DNA of 64,000 nt from Lachancea thermotolerans CBS 6340 (GCF_000142805.1 NC_013081.1:682001-746000), one strand, 5' to 3'. Positions 1-9,968 are shown, counted from the first letter of the stretch. Translations and numbers: made by a program. The notes: generated by a model not told the origin, from the sequence alone.

Positions 1-440
1 GCAGGCGGTGAGCCACCGCTAGCGGACTTCGCCTGATTTCCGAGACTAGCGTCGCTAAGATGTCTTAATCTTTCGAGAGGAGTGAACTTAATAGATGTTT
101 TCCCACCCTTAGGCTGCTGCTGTATGTTGTCAAACAGCGGCTGCAGCCTTCCGTAACTGCTTGAAAAGGCTTGTAACTCGGAGACAAATTCGACAATTTT
201 GGCGCGTATTGACAAAAACTTTTCTTGATTAGATACTTCTGTTTCTTGATCTATTATCGCCAGCATGTTCAGTAGTTCGTTGAACCGCAGCCTCATCGGC
301 TGTATTGAGTCTTGCACACTTTGTATTTCCTGTTTAACCGAGTCCTTATATCCATCTTCACTCTCAAGTTTTTCATGAAGATTCCCAAAATCAAACTCCT
401 TCAAACCTTTTGATACTTCGCCACCCTCTTTATCGGCCAT
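1..440 (-). CDS. PGD1: Mediator tail subunit 3 (Med3/Pgd1), N-terminal part
   Basis: The reading frame opens with ATG at 440 and stays open to the left edge, so 146 codons are visible and the C-terminus lies outside. The protein is helical and hydrophilic. It contains the block MRLRFNELLNMLAIIDQE, which resembles my memory of the S. cerevisiae Pgd1/Med3 N-terminus (PLRLQFNEF..IMANIDEE), followed by a helical stretch ending in LQPLFDNI. Med3 belongs to the tail module of Mediator with Med2 and Med15, where gene-specific activators contact the complex. The position next to the FMT1-SCT1-PIB2 block fits, since PGD1 (YGL025C) lies beside PIB2 (YGL023C) in S. cerevisiae. Identity rests on one recognisable block plus synteny. 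Confidence 0.75.
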   Translation of the reverse strand, partial: MADKEGGEVSKGLKEFDFGNLHEKLESEDGYKDSVKQEIQSVQDSIQPMRLRFNELLNMLAIIDQETEVSNQEKFLSIRAKIVEFVSELQAFSSSYGRLQPLFDNIQQQPKGGKTSIKFTPLERLRHLSDASLGNQAKSASGGSPP

Positions 441-561
441 CAGTGCTCTCTAACAACTTTCTTGTATTTGTTCTCCGTAACTGAGCTCTTATGCATATCT
501 TAAAATGCTAATATTATTGACTTGTATAGTACGTAGAAAGGGACAAGAGCAACTTGAGGGC

Positions 562-1455
562 TCAGGTTTTAAGTGAGGTGGTTGAAGGACTGCCTATGAA
601 GCTGGATTGTTTTGACTTGGGACACTTGAACATTACAATATGCGCATTGTTTGTTGTTATCTCAACGTCCCATCTTTGTTCAAGATCGGGCTCCAGTTCT
701 GGATATAAATGATGGAACCAGTGTTGACTGATAAACGTAACAGAGAGCTGTCTGTAGCACTTGCTAAGTAACTTCAAAGTTCGCGATTTGAGCACTTTAA
801 AAGCGGGAAGTGCCACAATAAAGTCTCTAAGAAGCGAATGTGGAGGAATCTGCGATACAATTCGAAACCAAGTCGACATTGGCTGGTCCTGAACACAGTA
901 TATTAGAGACAAAGCGACGCATATCTGTAAATAGTGAGAATCAAGCTCGATTTCATCCAAAACTTCAAAAAATTCCGATATGTTGTTGTCAACGTGCGAA
1001 ATGTAAATGGCACAGCACGCGGATATTTGTGTAGCAAGCTCCCTTGGAGCAAAGGGAGCGAGACGCTCGACAAAGAAGTTGAGAATCGGGTAGCACTTTG
1101 TAGCCTCTTGGCGACTGCAATAGAACCATACGCTCTTCTGATATACTCGACATGCGAATTGGGTAAACTCAAGATTGCGCCAGTCCGTATCTCCTGCACC
1201 AACAATAACTTCCCGCAGCTTGCGAAGTCCATGCTCGATCTGATCACTGGATTCATGGGTTCTTTCTATAGCCTCTATGCTGTCGAGAAGTTCCTTGCGA
1301 GCTTGATGGTCTCGCTGGAGTCGATTTATGGCCCCATTTGGCCGTTGGGATCTACTAAGCAGTGAGCGATCTTTTAAATGGTCGCCCAGAATTTGTTGAC
1401 GTGCGTCCTCGGAAAACTTAAGCCTTCTTTTGGCCAGCCTTTCCAGTTCGCTCAT
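562..1455 (-). CDS. Unidentified helical protein, 297 aa
   Basis: An open frame of 297 codons runs from ATG at 1455. I do not recognise it with confidence. The N-terminal 80 residues are charged (ELERLAKRRLKF..., INRLQRDHQARKELLDSIEAI) and probably coiled or disordered. The rest is a run of amphipathic helices rich in Leu, Cys and aromatic residues, for example VYQKSVWFYCSRQ, YPILNFFVERLAPF and LLSKCYRQLS. That layout recalls helical-repeat scaffolds such as PCI or SAC3/Thp3-type proteins and COP9-signalosome parts, but this is a guess from texture only. It sits between MED3 and FMT1 and is transcribed divergently from FMT1 with 78 bp between start codons. S. cerevisiae has no obvious equivalent at this position, so it may be a gene lost or moved there. 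Confidence 0.6.
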   Translation of the reverse strand: MSELERLAKRRLKFSEDARQQILGDHLKDRSLLSRSQRPNGAINRLQRDHQARKELLDSIEAIERTHESSDQIEHGLRKLREVIVGAGDTDWRNLEFTQFACRVYQKSVWFYCSRQEATKCYPILNFFVERLAPFAPRELATQISACCAIYISHVDNNISEFFEVLDEIELDSHYLQICVALSLIYCVQDQPMSTWFRIVSQIPPHSLLRDFIVALPAFKVLKSRTLKLLSKCYRQLSVTFISQHWFHHLYPELEPDLEQRWDVEITTNNAHIVMFKCPKSKQSSFIGSPSTTSLKT

Positions 1456-1533
1456 CAACTTGAATTCTATTGAAATCTTTATTTATTTGAATAATTTAAG
1501 AGTAGGAATATAGATTAACACCCCCACAACACA

Positions 1534-2667
1534 ATGCAGCGGACTATACGAGCACACGCAAGACAAGCAAGGATCAGACGGTATTCAGATAAAGCTTCGA
1601 GAAATTTAAATGTTCTTTTTTTTGGGTCAGACCGCTTCAGTGTTCACTCGTTGCATGCTCTTCGCCAGCTGAGGGAGGAAAATCCGGGACTGATACATAA
1701 GTTGCAAGTTGTCGCTCGGCCTGCTAAAAAATGTGGCAGGAACTTGTCAGAGACACGGGAAGCCCCAATAGTTAAAGCCAGCTCTCAAATTGGTCTTCCA
1801 CCGCCCATCAATTGTGATTCAACTAAGGAAATGCTGGGGCCCGTTATGAAGACAATAAAGGAAGGCGGTTTTAACATGATAATAGCCGTGTCTTTTGGCA
1901 AGCTAATATCTCACGAGCTTATTGCACAAGTCCCTTACACTTTAAATGTTCATCCTTCACTTCTGCCCCAATATAAGGGCTCATCGCCTATTCAACACAC
2001 TTTGCTGAATGGTGATGAGTACACTGGTGTCTCGATCCAAACCCTCCATCCTGAAAAGTTCGACCACGGGAATATCATAGCACAGACCGCTCCTCTCAAA
2101 GTTAGCAAGCTTCTAGAAATGCAAGCTTGCCAGTACGAGACAGACCCCACCATTCCCCCGAAGGTTGCGAGGTTGATGGATTCTTTGGGCTCCGTCGGCG
2201 GAAGATTGCTTGTCCATGTTTTGCAGGACCGCTTATATGAGACAAATCACGTCGCTAGTCCACAATACCCAGCGAGCTACGCTCCCAAAATTACTACATC
2301 AATGCGACAAGTGCAGTGGCAGAGTGATAGTTCATGCCGCGCTCTTCGAAAGTTCGATTCTCTTGGGCCTCTCTACTCATTCAAACAAGTCTACAAAAAG
2401 AACTCTCAAGTCCCACATTTTAAAAGAGTCATTTTTCATCACTTGGCCCCCGCTTTCGATTGTGACACCAGTTCAAGAACTTCAGGTGAATTCGAATTCG
2501 ACTTTGCTCAAAACTGTCTCCTGATACCCTTTGTTGACGGCAAGTTTTTAAAGTGCACTAGTATTCAGTTCGAGGGTCACAAGATTGAGACACCTGATCA
2601 ATTTATGAAGAGTTTACGCAAAAGGTGCGGCCCGCTGTCCGAAAAGAGAGTTTTCTGTGAATCATGA
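1534..2667 (+). CDS. FMT1: Mitochondrial methionyl-tRNA formyltransferase
   Basis: This 377-residue protein formylates Met-tRNAi using 10-formyl-THF so that mitochondria can start translation in the bacterial way. The N-terminus (MQRTIRAHARQARIRRYSDKA) is rich in Arg and Ala and lacks acidic residues, as expected of a mitochondrial presequence. The N-terminal formyltransferase fold follows: LNVLFFGSDRFS near residue 27, the catalytic NVHPSLLPQYKGSSPIQ block with the conserved Asn and His, and the FDHG segment holding the catalytic Asp. The C-terminal domain is weaker, as in yeast homologues. FMT1 and SCT1 are neighbours on S. cerevisiae chromosome II, and here they are again consecutive with a tRNA between them. 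Confidence 0.93.
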   Translation: MQRTIRAHARQARIRRYSDKASRNLNVLFFGSDRFSVHSLHALRQLREENPGLIHKLQVVARPAKKCGRNLSETREAPIVKASSQIGLPPPINCDSTKEMLGPVMKTIKEGGFNMIIAVSFGKLISHELIAQVPYTLNVHPSLLPQYKGSSPIQHTLLNGDEYTGVSIQTLHPEKFDHGNIIAQTAPLKVSKLLEMQACQYETDPTIPPKVARLMDSLGSVGGRLLVHVLQDRLYETNHVASPQYPASYAPKITTSMRQVQWQSDSSCRALRKFDSLGPLYSFKQVYKKNSQVPHFKRVIFHHLAPAFDCDTSSRTSGEFEFDFAQNCLLIPFVDGKFLKCTSIQFEGHKIETPDQFMKSLRKRCGPLSEKRVFCES

Positions 2668-2769
2668 TTCAAATAGTTAATAAAACGTCCACGTATATCT
2701 ATATGATGAGGTGCGGACGTTCAGACATCATCAATGATTCAAGAGAATGAGATTCTCAAAAATAAAAAA

Positions 2770-2841
2770 CTCCGCGACGGGGAATCGAACCCCGGTCCCG
2801 AGCGCGACAAGCTCGAATTCTAGCCACTAAACTATCGCGGA
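2770..2841 (-). tRNA. tRNA-Asp (GUC)
   Basis: The minus strand from 2841 folds as a 72-nt tRNA without an intron. The acceptor arm TCCGCGA pairs with TCGCGGA and the discriminator base is G. The D-arm holds TAGTTTAGTGGCTAGA, the anticodon stem CGAGC/GCTCG encloses loop TTGTCGC (anticodon GTC), and the T-arm holds GGTTCGATTCC as B box. The sequence is close to the yeast tRNA-Asp as I remember it. The run of T expected for RNA polymerase III termination is present just after the 3' end (2762-2769, TTTTTTAT on the minus strand). Confidence 0.95.
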
Positions 2842-3282
2842 GTGGATGATATAGTGGTAGCACATCAAAAGCCATCATATAATACTTTTGACTAACGATG
2901 ACGTGAGACGCAACATAAATTTTAGTGCAATTATGAGGTGAAGGGAGACGAATGAGCGTACAGTCTATTGGTCAATTCCTTTGGTCAATTCCTTTGATAT
3001 TACTATAGTTTGTGGAAATGCGCATAAAGAGCTCAATAAACATCTAGTATCTAACGATTAATCAACTAATTTCAGATTTGAGCGCTCCTTTATTTCCTTC
3101 ACAAACGTTTTGAGGGTTTAAAGGGATTTTTCATCAAAAAGTTTCGACATTTGACTTGCCTTCAAGAACCAAAATAAACTTGGTTTGCGGTATAAGAACA
3201 GCGAGCTTGGAACTCATTTATTTAATAGACACATTTTTTCTTGTCTCCTCTTTTTCTTCATCAAGGAAGACGATAGGTGGTG
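2842..3282. other. Gene-free stretch upstream of SCT1
   Basis: About 440 bp without a convincing gene. It holds a perfect tandem duplication of the 13-mer TTGGTCAATTCCT at 2968-2980 and 2981-2993. AT-rich promoter DNA of SCT1 follows, with pyrimidine-rich tracts just before its ATG. No tRNA-associated repeat element is recognisable. Confidence 0.6.
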
Positions 3283-5403
3283 ATGAGTGAAGGCCTTGCG
3301 TCTCAGGAACTTGAATCAGTTAGCAAAACAGCCGACAGTAGAGCTAATCAAGAAAAAGACGCTTATGCTTACGAAGAGGCTCCAGCATACCGCAAGTTTG
3401 TTTACGATGTTTTTCTATGGCTGCTGAGCAATATTTTCGACTGCTTTTTCCGAGAGATTCGAAGCCGGGGACGGTACAAAATTCCAACACAGGGTCCCGT
3501 AATCTTCGTCGCAGCACCCCATGCGAATCAATTCATTGACCCTGTCATCCTTATGGGCCAAGTTAAAAAGGCCGTTAACAAGCGCATATCCTTTTTAGTA
3601 GCGGAAAAATCTCTAACAAGAAAGGCTGTGGGGACTTTTGCGAGATGTGCCATGTCGATCGGAGTCGGTAGAGCGCAAGATAACCTAAGACCCGCTCCTG
3701 GCAAGATTAGAGTGAGTGAGGAGAATCCTCGCAAAATTATTGGTCAAGGAACAAAATTTACCAATGGTTTTACGCCACAAGGCTTAATCGGCCTCCCTAA
3801 GTCTCTTGGAAATGCAACTATTGAGTCAATCGAGAGTGACACGGTTCTGTATCTTCGCAAAGAATTTAAACAGAACAAACCCGAAGTTAGACAGCTATTA
3901 GTGAAAGGAACCTCATTCAAATACGCACCCAAGGTAGACCAAAAAAAGGTTTATGAGCGCGTTTTTGAGCATCTGGCACACGATCAGTGCGTTGGAATCT
4001 TCCCAGAAGGTGGTTCTCATGACAGAACAGATCTTTTGCCTCTCAAAGCTGGCGTGGCCATCATGGCTCTAGGTTGCATGAGCAAAAATCCTGATGTTAA
4101 TGTCAAAATTGTCCCCTGTGGTATGAATTACTTCCATCCGCACAAGTTTAGATCTAGAGCGGTGGTTGAGTTTGGTAATCCTATTGAAATATCGCCTGAA
4201 CTGGTGCAGAAGTACCAGCAGTCCGAGACGAACAGAGATGCTGTAAGAGAGCTATTGGACACCATATCCGATGGCCTCAAAGCAGTGACGGTAACATGTC
4301 CAGATTACGAAACCTTGATGGTTGTTCAAGCGGCTAGAAGACTATACGCAGGCCAGCTATCCGCCAAACTACCCTTATCGCTAGTGATCGAAATGAATAG
4401 ACGGCTAGTCAAAGGTTATCAAACATACCGTGAAGATCCTAGAATCCAGGAGTTGAAAGAGTACGTTCTGAAATACAATGCCAACCTTCGCCACTTCAAT
4501 ATCCCTGATCATCAAGTCGAGTCAGCCAAGATTAACTTTGCCAAAAACTTTGGGCTCCTCATTTTTAGGTCACTCCGCTTGCTTTTCTCTTTGATATTGG
4601 CGCTACCTGGCATTATAATGTTTTCTCCTATCTTCATCATTGCAAAGATCATCTCCCAGAACAAAGCAAGGCAGGCACTTGCTGCGTCGACTGTTAAAAT
4701 CAAAGCCAACGACGTCATTGCGACTTGGAAAATTTTAATTGGTATGGGTCTTGCTCCTTTGCTTTATTCAGTTTGGTCTGGTTTGCTGACATATTACTTC
4801 AGACACTCAATTACAAGAAACAAGTTTGTGAGCTTTGCAGGGATCTACGTTTTGTGCAGTATTGTTACCTATTCGGCTTTAATTATAGGAGACAACGGAA
4901 TGGACGTTTTTAAATCACTGAGACCTTTGTATCTTTCTGTCACCACTCCCGGTATCCTTAAAGACCTCCAGAAAGAGAGGAGAGGTTTGGAGCAGAAGAT
5001 TACGGAGATCATCAATACGCTAGGACCCGAGCTGTATCCAGGCTTTGACGGAACGAGCCTATCAGACAAATACAGGTATGGGTTGACCTCCTATGATGAA
5101 GAAGAGGAAGACAGGAAAACAAGCGAGTTGAAAAGAAGAAGGCTGCTCAGAAAGCGTAAAGAAAGCGGCAAACAGAAGGCCAGAAGAAGCCCCGAAAGCG
5201 AAGCTGAAAGTGATGCGCTGTCAATGTTAAATAGCGACAACTCGCTGTCCAACATCCCAATCTTTTCCAACGTTGATCGTAGATCTGGATCTGTATCCTC
5301 TATGACTTCCCTGAGCTCAGGCTTTGAAATTGTTGAGGACATGACGAAGCCTGACGAGCTCAGTGGGAAAATTGCCCATGCTGTGCGGGAGAAAAGAGAA
5401 TAG
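3283..5403 (+). CDS. SCT1: Glycerol-3-phosphate/DHAP sn-1 acyltransferase
   Basis: This 706-residue ER enzyme catalyses the first acylation step of glycerolipid synthesis and matches the Sct1/Gpt2 (Gat2/Gat1) family. The first ATG in the open frame is at 3283; two GTG codons lie directly upstream. The PlsC acyltransferase motifs are clear: block I APHANQFIDP (His about 80, Asp about 86), block III GIFPEGGSHDRTDLLPLK near 240-255, and block IV VPCGMNYFHPHKFRS. Hydrophobic membrane segments lie near 427-460, 485-510 and 518-540. The C-terminal 130 residues are highly charged and Ser-rich (EEEEDRKTSELKRRR, then SDNSLSN), like the phosphoregulated tails of yeast homologues. Neighbour order FMT1-SCT1 agrees with SCT1 rather than the GPT2 locus, but a species without the genome duplication would have one gene for both. 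Confidence 0.93.
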   Translation: MSEGLASQELESVSKTADSRANQEKDAYAYEEAPAYRKFVYDVFLWLLSNIFDCFFREIRSRGRYKIPTQGPVIFVAAPHANQFIDPVILMGQVKKAVNKRISFLVAEKSLTRKAVGTFARCAMSIGVGRAQDNLRPAPGKIRVSEENPRKIIGQGTKFTNGFTPQGLIGLPKSLGNATIESIESDTVLYLRKEFKQNKPEVRQLLVKGTSFKYAPKVDQKKVYERVFEHLAHDQCVGIFPEGGSHDRTDLLPLKAGVAIMALGCMSKNPDVNVKIVPCGMNYFHPHKFRSRAVVEFGNPIEISPELVQKYQQSETNRDAVRELLDTISDGLKAVTVTCPDYETLMVVQAARRLYAGQLSAKLPLSLVIEMNRRLVKGYQTYREDPRIQELKEYVLKYNANLRHFNIPDHQVESAKINFAKNFGLLIFRSLRLLFSLILALPGIIMFSPIFIIAKIISQNKARQALAASTVKIKANDVIATWKILIGMGLAPLLYSVWSGLLTYYFRHSITRNKFVSFAGIYVLCSIVTYSALIIGDNGMDVFKSLRPLYLSVTTPGILKDLQKERRGLEQKITEIINTLGPELYPGFDGTSLSDKYRYGLTSYDEEEEDRKTSELKRRRLLRKRKESGKQKARRSPESEAESDALSMLNSDNSLSNIPIFSNVDRRSGSVSSMTSLSSGFEIVEDMTKPDELSGKIAHAVREKRE

Positions 5404-5622
5404 AGTCCTTCCGCAACTAATATTCTATACGCCAAGCAAAAACAGTATATATCGAAGTTCAAAAATAAGAAGCCGAGAAGCTGAGAATGTGCAAACTAAA
5501 ACTAGTCAATGAAATATTAAAACAATACGATTAAGAAATATAAATATGAGACGAACACCGGGTTCGCCGTAGCATAATTGAAACCACTTAGTCAATTCTA
5601 TCCTGTCTCTTACCCCTTGCGC
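5404..5622. other. Convergent SCT1/PIB2 3' region
   Basis: Short AT-rich stretch between two converging genes. It contains AT-rich motifs such as TATATA and AATAAG that could serve 3' end formation on both strands. No gene is seen. Confidence 0.5.
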
Positions 5623-7224
5623 TTAAAAGCTGCTCCAATTCCAATCCGCGGGTACGCTGCCTACGATACTGTCCATTCTTCCACGCTTGCCTTCTTGATC
5701 AACCAGGTCTTTCTGGTTCAATGTGGCATCAATTCCGGCGACTGGTGTCGTACTTTTGGGGGTTTCGTTAGTTGTTTGAGCGTTTGCTGCTGATGAGCTG
5801 GGGCCCTCGCGCACTAGCTTGTCATACTCTTGGAGGCAGCCGTCGCAGATTTTTGAGAGGGCGCCAACACCCGCTCCTCCTATCACAAAGCGTGCATCTT
5901 TATCCAGGTAAAGCCAGTGCCTGACATGCTGTGAACAGAAAATGTCACCACAGTGCCTGCAATGGTGCTTGCGTTCCCAAAACGTAAATATTTTATGGCA
6001 GTAATGACATGCGTGGCGTTTTGAATCCGAAACCCAATGGGTCTTGGTAGGAGGCGTGATTTCTGCTGCATTCGCATAGGCAGGATTTTTTGCCCATAGA
6101 GAGCTGAGCTTTTTCGTGTAGTCGGAAATAATGGAAGATGAAGTAGACCGGATACTTCTAACGCTGCTCCGAGAGGTATGTGTGCCCTGGTTTTGTGATG
6201 CCAAAATGGGGGGCCCCGGGGAATTCAGTTCTGCGTTCGTAATGTTGGTTTCTGAGATGTCCCTCAGAACCGCAGGTGTGTATAGGGGCTTTTTAGGCGC
6301 GTTTATCTGCCTTAGAGGCCTTTTGGACTTCGGTTTCGAAGAAGATTCCAAGGTAGCGGGAAGCATGTCTAGAGGGGGCTTAACTGGGGCAATCGAACCT
6401 CTTTTGTTTGGAATCGAGGAATCCAGGATGATGTTTTTGCCCCCAAACTGGATATGAGTCAGAACTTCTGGTGTGCCAATGTTGTCACAATCTTCGCGAA
6501 CTTCAGGCCGGGGGCTGGCCACGGGCAAAGGGGTGTCGCCGGCAGCACTACTGGGTCCTTTCAACGCCGATAACCTGCGCAGCGCATCGGTAGTGAGCTT
6601 CTTTTGCTGTGCTGCGTCGTCGTCTGACTCCTGTGACGTATCTTCCTGTATTTGTTCGGAGATGGCATGCGAGCCAATTGAGCCGGGGTCTGTGGTGCGG
6701 TAGCCTGGCTTAAAAAGGTAGCCAGGTGTAGGGCCGCCCCCGTTGCGAGAGGTGCGGGCGCCAGCTTTCGAGTGCTCTGCGGGTTCGGGCTGCCGCCTTT
6801 TGTCGTTTGTGAAAGGCAGCCGCTGCCCAATGACCTCGTTGTTGTGCATTGACCCAGTCTTTTTCTGCGAGCTTGCAATAGCTGGCGACTGAATCTGCTG
6901 CGATGCTGGGATGCCAACACAGGCGCCATGCGCAGGGGTTTCTACTGGTTCATCTTGATGCTTGCCCATCATGCTGCGTAGTGAAATGCTGCTCAACACG
7001 CTCGGCACAGACTGCGTGCGCGTGCGAGGCATTACTTTCTGTTTCTCGAACGTTATCGTCGATTTGTTACTGTTATTGGACGAAGTGCGCGTTGCCGACC
7101 CCATGCCGTTTCCAGGCGGTGCCCCCGTCTTGTTCGAAGCACCCGTGGGTGCCACATCGCTTCCCTGGCTATGAACACTGCTCATCGGTTCCCGATATCT
7201 CTTCTGTACAGGGGCGGTGCTCAT
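5623..7224 (-). CDS. PIB2: FYVE-domain TORC1 regulator Pib2
   Basis: The protein has 533 residues. Residues 1-390 are low-complexity and rich in Ser, Pro, Thr and Asn, with two conserved-looking islands (QFGGKNIILDSSIPNKRGSI near 260 and KRPLRQINAPKKPLYTPAVL near 302). Residues 395-470 form a FYVE zinc finger with the hallmark WERKHHCRHCG and four paired Cys sets; it binds PI3P on vacuoles and endosomes. The extreme C-terminus PADWNWSSF is the short tail motif that in S. cerevisiae Pib2 is needed to activate TORC1 in response to glutamine. It is transcribed divergently from STT3, the same neighbour as in S. cerevisiae (YGL023C/YGL022W). Confidence 0.92.
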   Translation of the reverse strand: MSTAPVQKRYREPMSSVHSQGSDVAPTGASNKTGAPPGNGMGSATRTSSNNSNKSTITFEKQKVMPRTRTQSVPSVLSSISLRSMMGKHQDEPVETPAHGACVGIPASQQIQSPAIASSQKKTGSMHNNEVIGQRLPFTNDKRRQPEPAEHSKAGARTSRNGGGPTPGYLFKPGYRTTDPGSIGSHAISEQIQEDTSQESDDDAAQQKKLTTDALRRLSALKGPSSAAGDTPLPVASPRPEVREDCDNIGTPEVLTHIQFGGKNIILDSSIPNKRGSIAPVKPPLDMLPATLESSSKPKSKRPLRQINAPKKPLYTPAVLRDISETNITNAELNSPGPPILASQNQGTHTSRSSVRSIRSTSSSIISDYTKKLSSLWAKNPAYANAAEITPPTKTHWVSDSKRHACHYCHKIFTFWERKHHCRHCGDIFCSQHVRHWLYLDKDARFVIGGAGVGALSKICDGCLQEYDKLVREGPSSSAANAQTTNETPKSTTPVAGIDATLNQKDLVDQEGKRGRMDSIVGSVPADWNWSSF

Positions 7225-7679
7225 ATTATGATGGGAAACATTTTTTATGAACGTTTATAAGAATGGAGAACCTTCCATTGTGAGAATACAAGCTCGGAGA
7301 AAGCACACGAACACGAGTGGACCTCTGATGAACTCGTAGAAAGCTCAGGACACGCCCAGCTCAGGTGAAGAAGCCATGGTAGCGTGAGGGTACTCTATCC
7401 CTCCCTGAATGGCCTTAAGTGACTTAAAACACTAAGTACGATAATAGCGGATCAGTTGCGTACACAGTGACCGAACTCGTCACTATTAACGCATATTACC
7501 GTATTATATGACGGTTACATGAAGTCACGTGCTCCTGAATTGCTATCACGTGTATATAAATTCAAGCCTAAAATTTACTGTGTCCTACGTAGCTTGAAAA
7601 CAGCCTCTCGCGTCGAGCGTTCCTCGTCTGTCAACTCAAGAGCTCCCCCACGAAGAACAGCGGTTTCCCAAGCTCGACA
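7225..7679. promoter_or_regulatory. PIB2-STT3 divergent promoter region with two CACGTG boxes
   Basis: This 455-bp stretch separates two divergent start codons. It holds two CACGTG boxes at 7526-7531 and 7547-7552, each in the context (G/A)TCACGTG preferred by Cbf1, and a TATATAAA box at 7553-7560 about 120 bp before the STT3 ATG. That the boxes act on STT3 is inference from their position beside the TATA box. Confidence 0.5.
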
Positions 7680-9872
7680 ATGGCTACGAGTTGCACGCAG
7701 AAACACCTCATCCGGTGGATTCAATTGCTGCTGAAATGTACCATCTTCCTGTCCCTAACGGCTGCGGCTGTGTCGTCGAGGCTGTTTTCGGTCATCCGGT
7801 TTGAGTCGATCATCCACGAGTTCGATCCATGGTTCAACTTCCGGGCAACAAAGTACCTGGTAAACAACGGCTTTTATAAGTTTCTTAATTGGTTCGACGA
7901 CAGAACTTGGTATCCCCTGGGCAGAGTCACCGGTGGCACGCTGTATCCCGGTCTGATGGCGACGTCCGCCGCTGTATGGCACGGGCTCCGCAAGATTGGG
8001 CTGCCTATCGACATCCGGAACGTGTGTGTGCTGTTTGCGCCCGCGTTCTCTGGTGTCACTGCGTGGGCCACTTATCACCTGACAAGCGAGATCAAGGACT
8101 CCGGCGCGGGCCTGCTGGCAGCCGCCTTTATCGCGATTGCTCCGGGATACATTTCCCGGTCTGTCGCAGGCTCCTACGACAACGAAGCCATCGCTATCAC
8201 CTTGCTGATGGTTACGTTCATGTTCTGGATCAAGGCCATGAAAACCGGCTCCATCATGCATTCCACCTTTGCAGCCCTCTTCTACTTTTACATGGTGTCC
8301 GCGTGGGGTGGCTACGTGTTCATCACCAACCTGATCCCCTTGCATGTCTTCATTTTAATTTTGATGGGCCGCTACTCCACCAGACTTTACTCGGCCTACA
8401 GTACCTGGTACGCTATTGGCACACTCGCCTCCATGCAGATTCCATTTGTCGGGTTTCTGCCCATCAGATCTAACGACCACATGGCTGCGTTGGGTGTATT
8501 TGGTTTGATGCAGGTGGTTGCGCTGGGGAGCTACGTGAAGTCGCAGGTCTCGTGGCAGAAGTTCCAAACTGTGATGGTTGTATCACTTGTATTTCTGCTA
8601 GCGCTGGGTATCAGTGCTTTGTTTGCGCTGACTTACTTTGGTTTCATTGCCCCCTGGACCGGCAGATTCTACTCTCTGTGGGACACTAACTACGCGAAGA
8701 TCCACATCCCCATTATCGCCTCGGTATCAGAGCACCAGCCTACCGCGTGGCCAGCCTTTTTCTTTGATACTCAATTTCTGATTTGGTTATTCCCAGCGGG
8801 TGTATTTTTACTGTTCTTGGATCTCAAAGATGAACACGTTTTCGTGATTGCTTACTCCGTTCTCTGCTCTTATTTTGCGGGTGTCATGGTCAGACTCATG
8901 CTAACTCTGACACCAATCATCTGTGTCTGTGCCGCAGTAGCCATTTCCAAGCTATTCGACGTCTACGCCGACTTTTCATATTTTTTCAGTTCCTCCAGCG
9001 CAGAAAAGCCAAACCTGTCCAAGAGAGACCGCATTATGACTTTGGTTACTAAGCTAACGGTTTGTGGTTCTTTCTTGGCCTATTTGGTTTTGTTCGTGCA
9101 CCACTGTACCTGGGTGACCTCTAACGCTTATTCGTCGCCATCCGTGGTTTTGCCTTCACGTAATCCCGACGGATCTCCTGCTCTGATAGACGACTTCCGT
9201 GAGGCTTACTACTGGCTGCGTATGAACACTGCAGAAGATGCCAAGGTTGCCTCTTGGTGGGACTACGGCTACCAAATTGGTGGCATGGCTGACAGAACCA
9301 CCTTGGTAGACAACAATACTTGGAACAACACCCACATCGCTATCGTGGGTAAAGCTATGTCGTCCCCCCAAGAGAAGGCGTATGACATCTTGAAGGCTCA
9401 CGATGTGGACTACGTTCTGGTTATTTTCGGCGGGCTCATAGGATTCTCAGGTGATGATATCAACAAGTTCCTATGGATGGTAAGGATTTCTGAGGGCATA
9501 TGGCCCGATGAAATCAAAGAAAGAGACTACTTCACCCCCAGCGGTGAGTACCGTATGGACGCGCAAGCTTCCCAAACCATGAAAGACTCGCTGTTGTACA
9601 AGCTCTCCTACCACCGCTTCCCCACATTGTTCAATGGCGTTGAGGGCATCGACCGTCTGCGTGGTCAGAACATCAGACAAGTGGATATCGGTAACTTGGA
9701 CTACTTTGAAGAGGTTTTCACCTCTGAGAACTGGATCGTGAGACTTTACAAACTCAAAGAGCTAGATGCTATGGGCAGAGACTTGCATACCAAAGGCGAA
9801 TTCGACAGAGGCTCCTCCCGCGGCATCAAAAAGAGAGTTGCCAAGAAGCCACTGCTTGACGTCAGAGTCTGA
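7680..9872 (+). CDS. STT3: Oligosaccharyltransferase catalytic subunit Stt3
   Basis: A 730-residue polytopic ER membrane protein that transfers the dolichol-linked glycan to Asn-X-Ser/Thr sites. The N-terminal half carries many hydrophobic segments. The first lumenal loop has the FESIIHEFDPWFNFRAT block with its metal-binding Asp (DPWFN). The lumenal C-terminal domain has the signature WWDYGYQ near residues 525-531, followed by DNNTWNNTHIA. The basic tail GIKKRVAKKPLLDVRV ends the protein. Length and motifs match a complete gene. The codons are GC-rich in the third position, as expected of a well-expressed gene. Confidence 0.97.
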   Translation: MATSCTQKHLIRWIQLLLKCTIFLSLTAAAVSSRLFSVIRFESIIHEFDPWFNFRATKYLVNNGFYKFLNWFDDRTWYPLGRVTGGTLYPGLMATSAAVWHGLRKIGLPIDIRNVCVLFAPAFSGVTAWATYHLTSEIKDSGAGLLAAAFIAIAPGYISRSVAGSYDNEAIAITLLMVTFMFWIKAMKTGSIMHSTFAALFYFYMVSAWGGYVFITNLIPLHVFILILMGRYSTRLYSAYSTWYAIGTLASMQIPFVGFLPIRSNDHMAALGVFGLMQVVALGSYVKSQVSWQKFQTVMVVSLVFLLALGISALFALTYFGFIAPWTGRFYSLWDTNYAKIHIPIIASVSEHQPTAWPAFFFDTQFLIWLFPAGVFLLFLDLKDEHVFVIAYSVLCSYFAGVMVRLMLTLTPIICVCAAVAISKLFDVYADFSYFFSSSSAEKPNLSKRDRIMTLVTKLTVCGSFLAYLVLFVHHCTWVTSNAYSSPSVVLPSRNPDGSPALIDDFREAYYWLRMNTAEDAKVASWWDYGYQIGGMADRTTLVDNNTWNNTHIAIVGKAMSSPQEKAYDILKAHDVDYVLVIFGGLIGFSGDDINKFLWMVRISEGIWPDEIKERDYFTPSGEYRMDAQASQTMKDSLLYKLSYHRFPTLFNGVEGIDRLRGQNIRQVDIGNLDYFEEVFTSENWIVRLYKLKELDAMGRDLHTKGEFDRGSSRGIKKRVAKKPLLDVRV

Positions 9873-9968
9873 TCTAGTCATTTTTTAAGCTCCATGTTAT
9901 ATATACAAAAAATAACGTATTATATGTACGTCCGCGCCTGCCAAAACAAACCCCCGAGTGAGCAAGAC

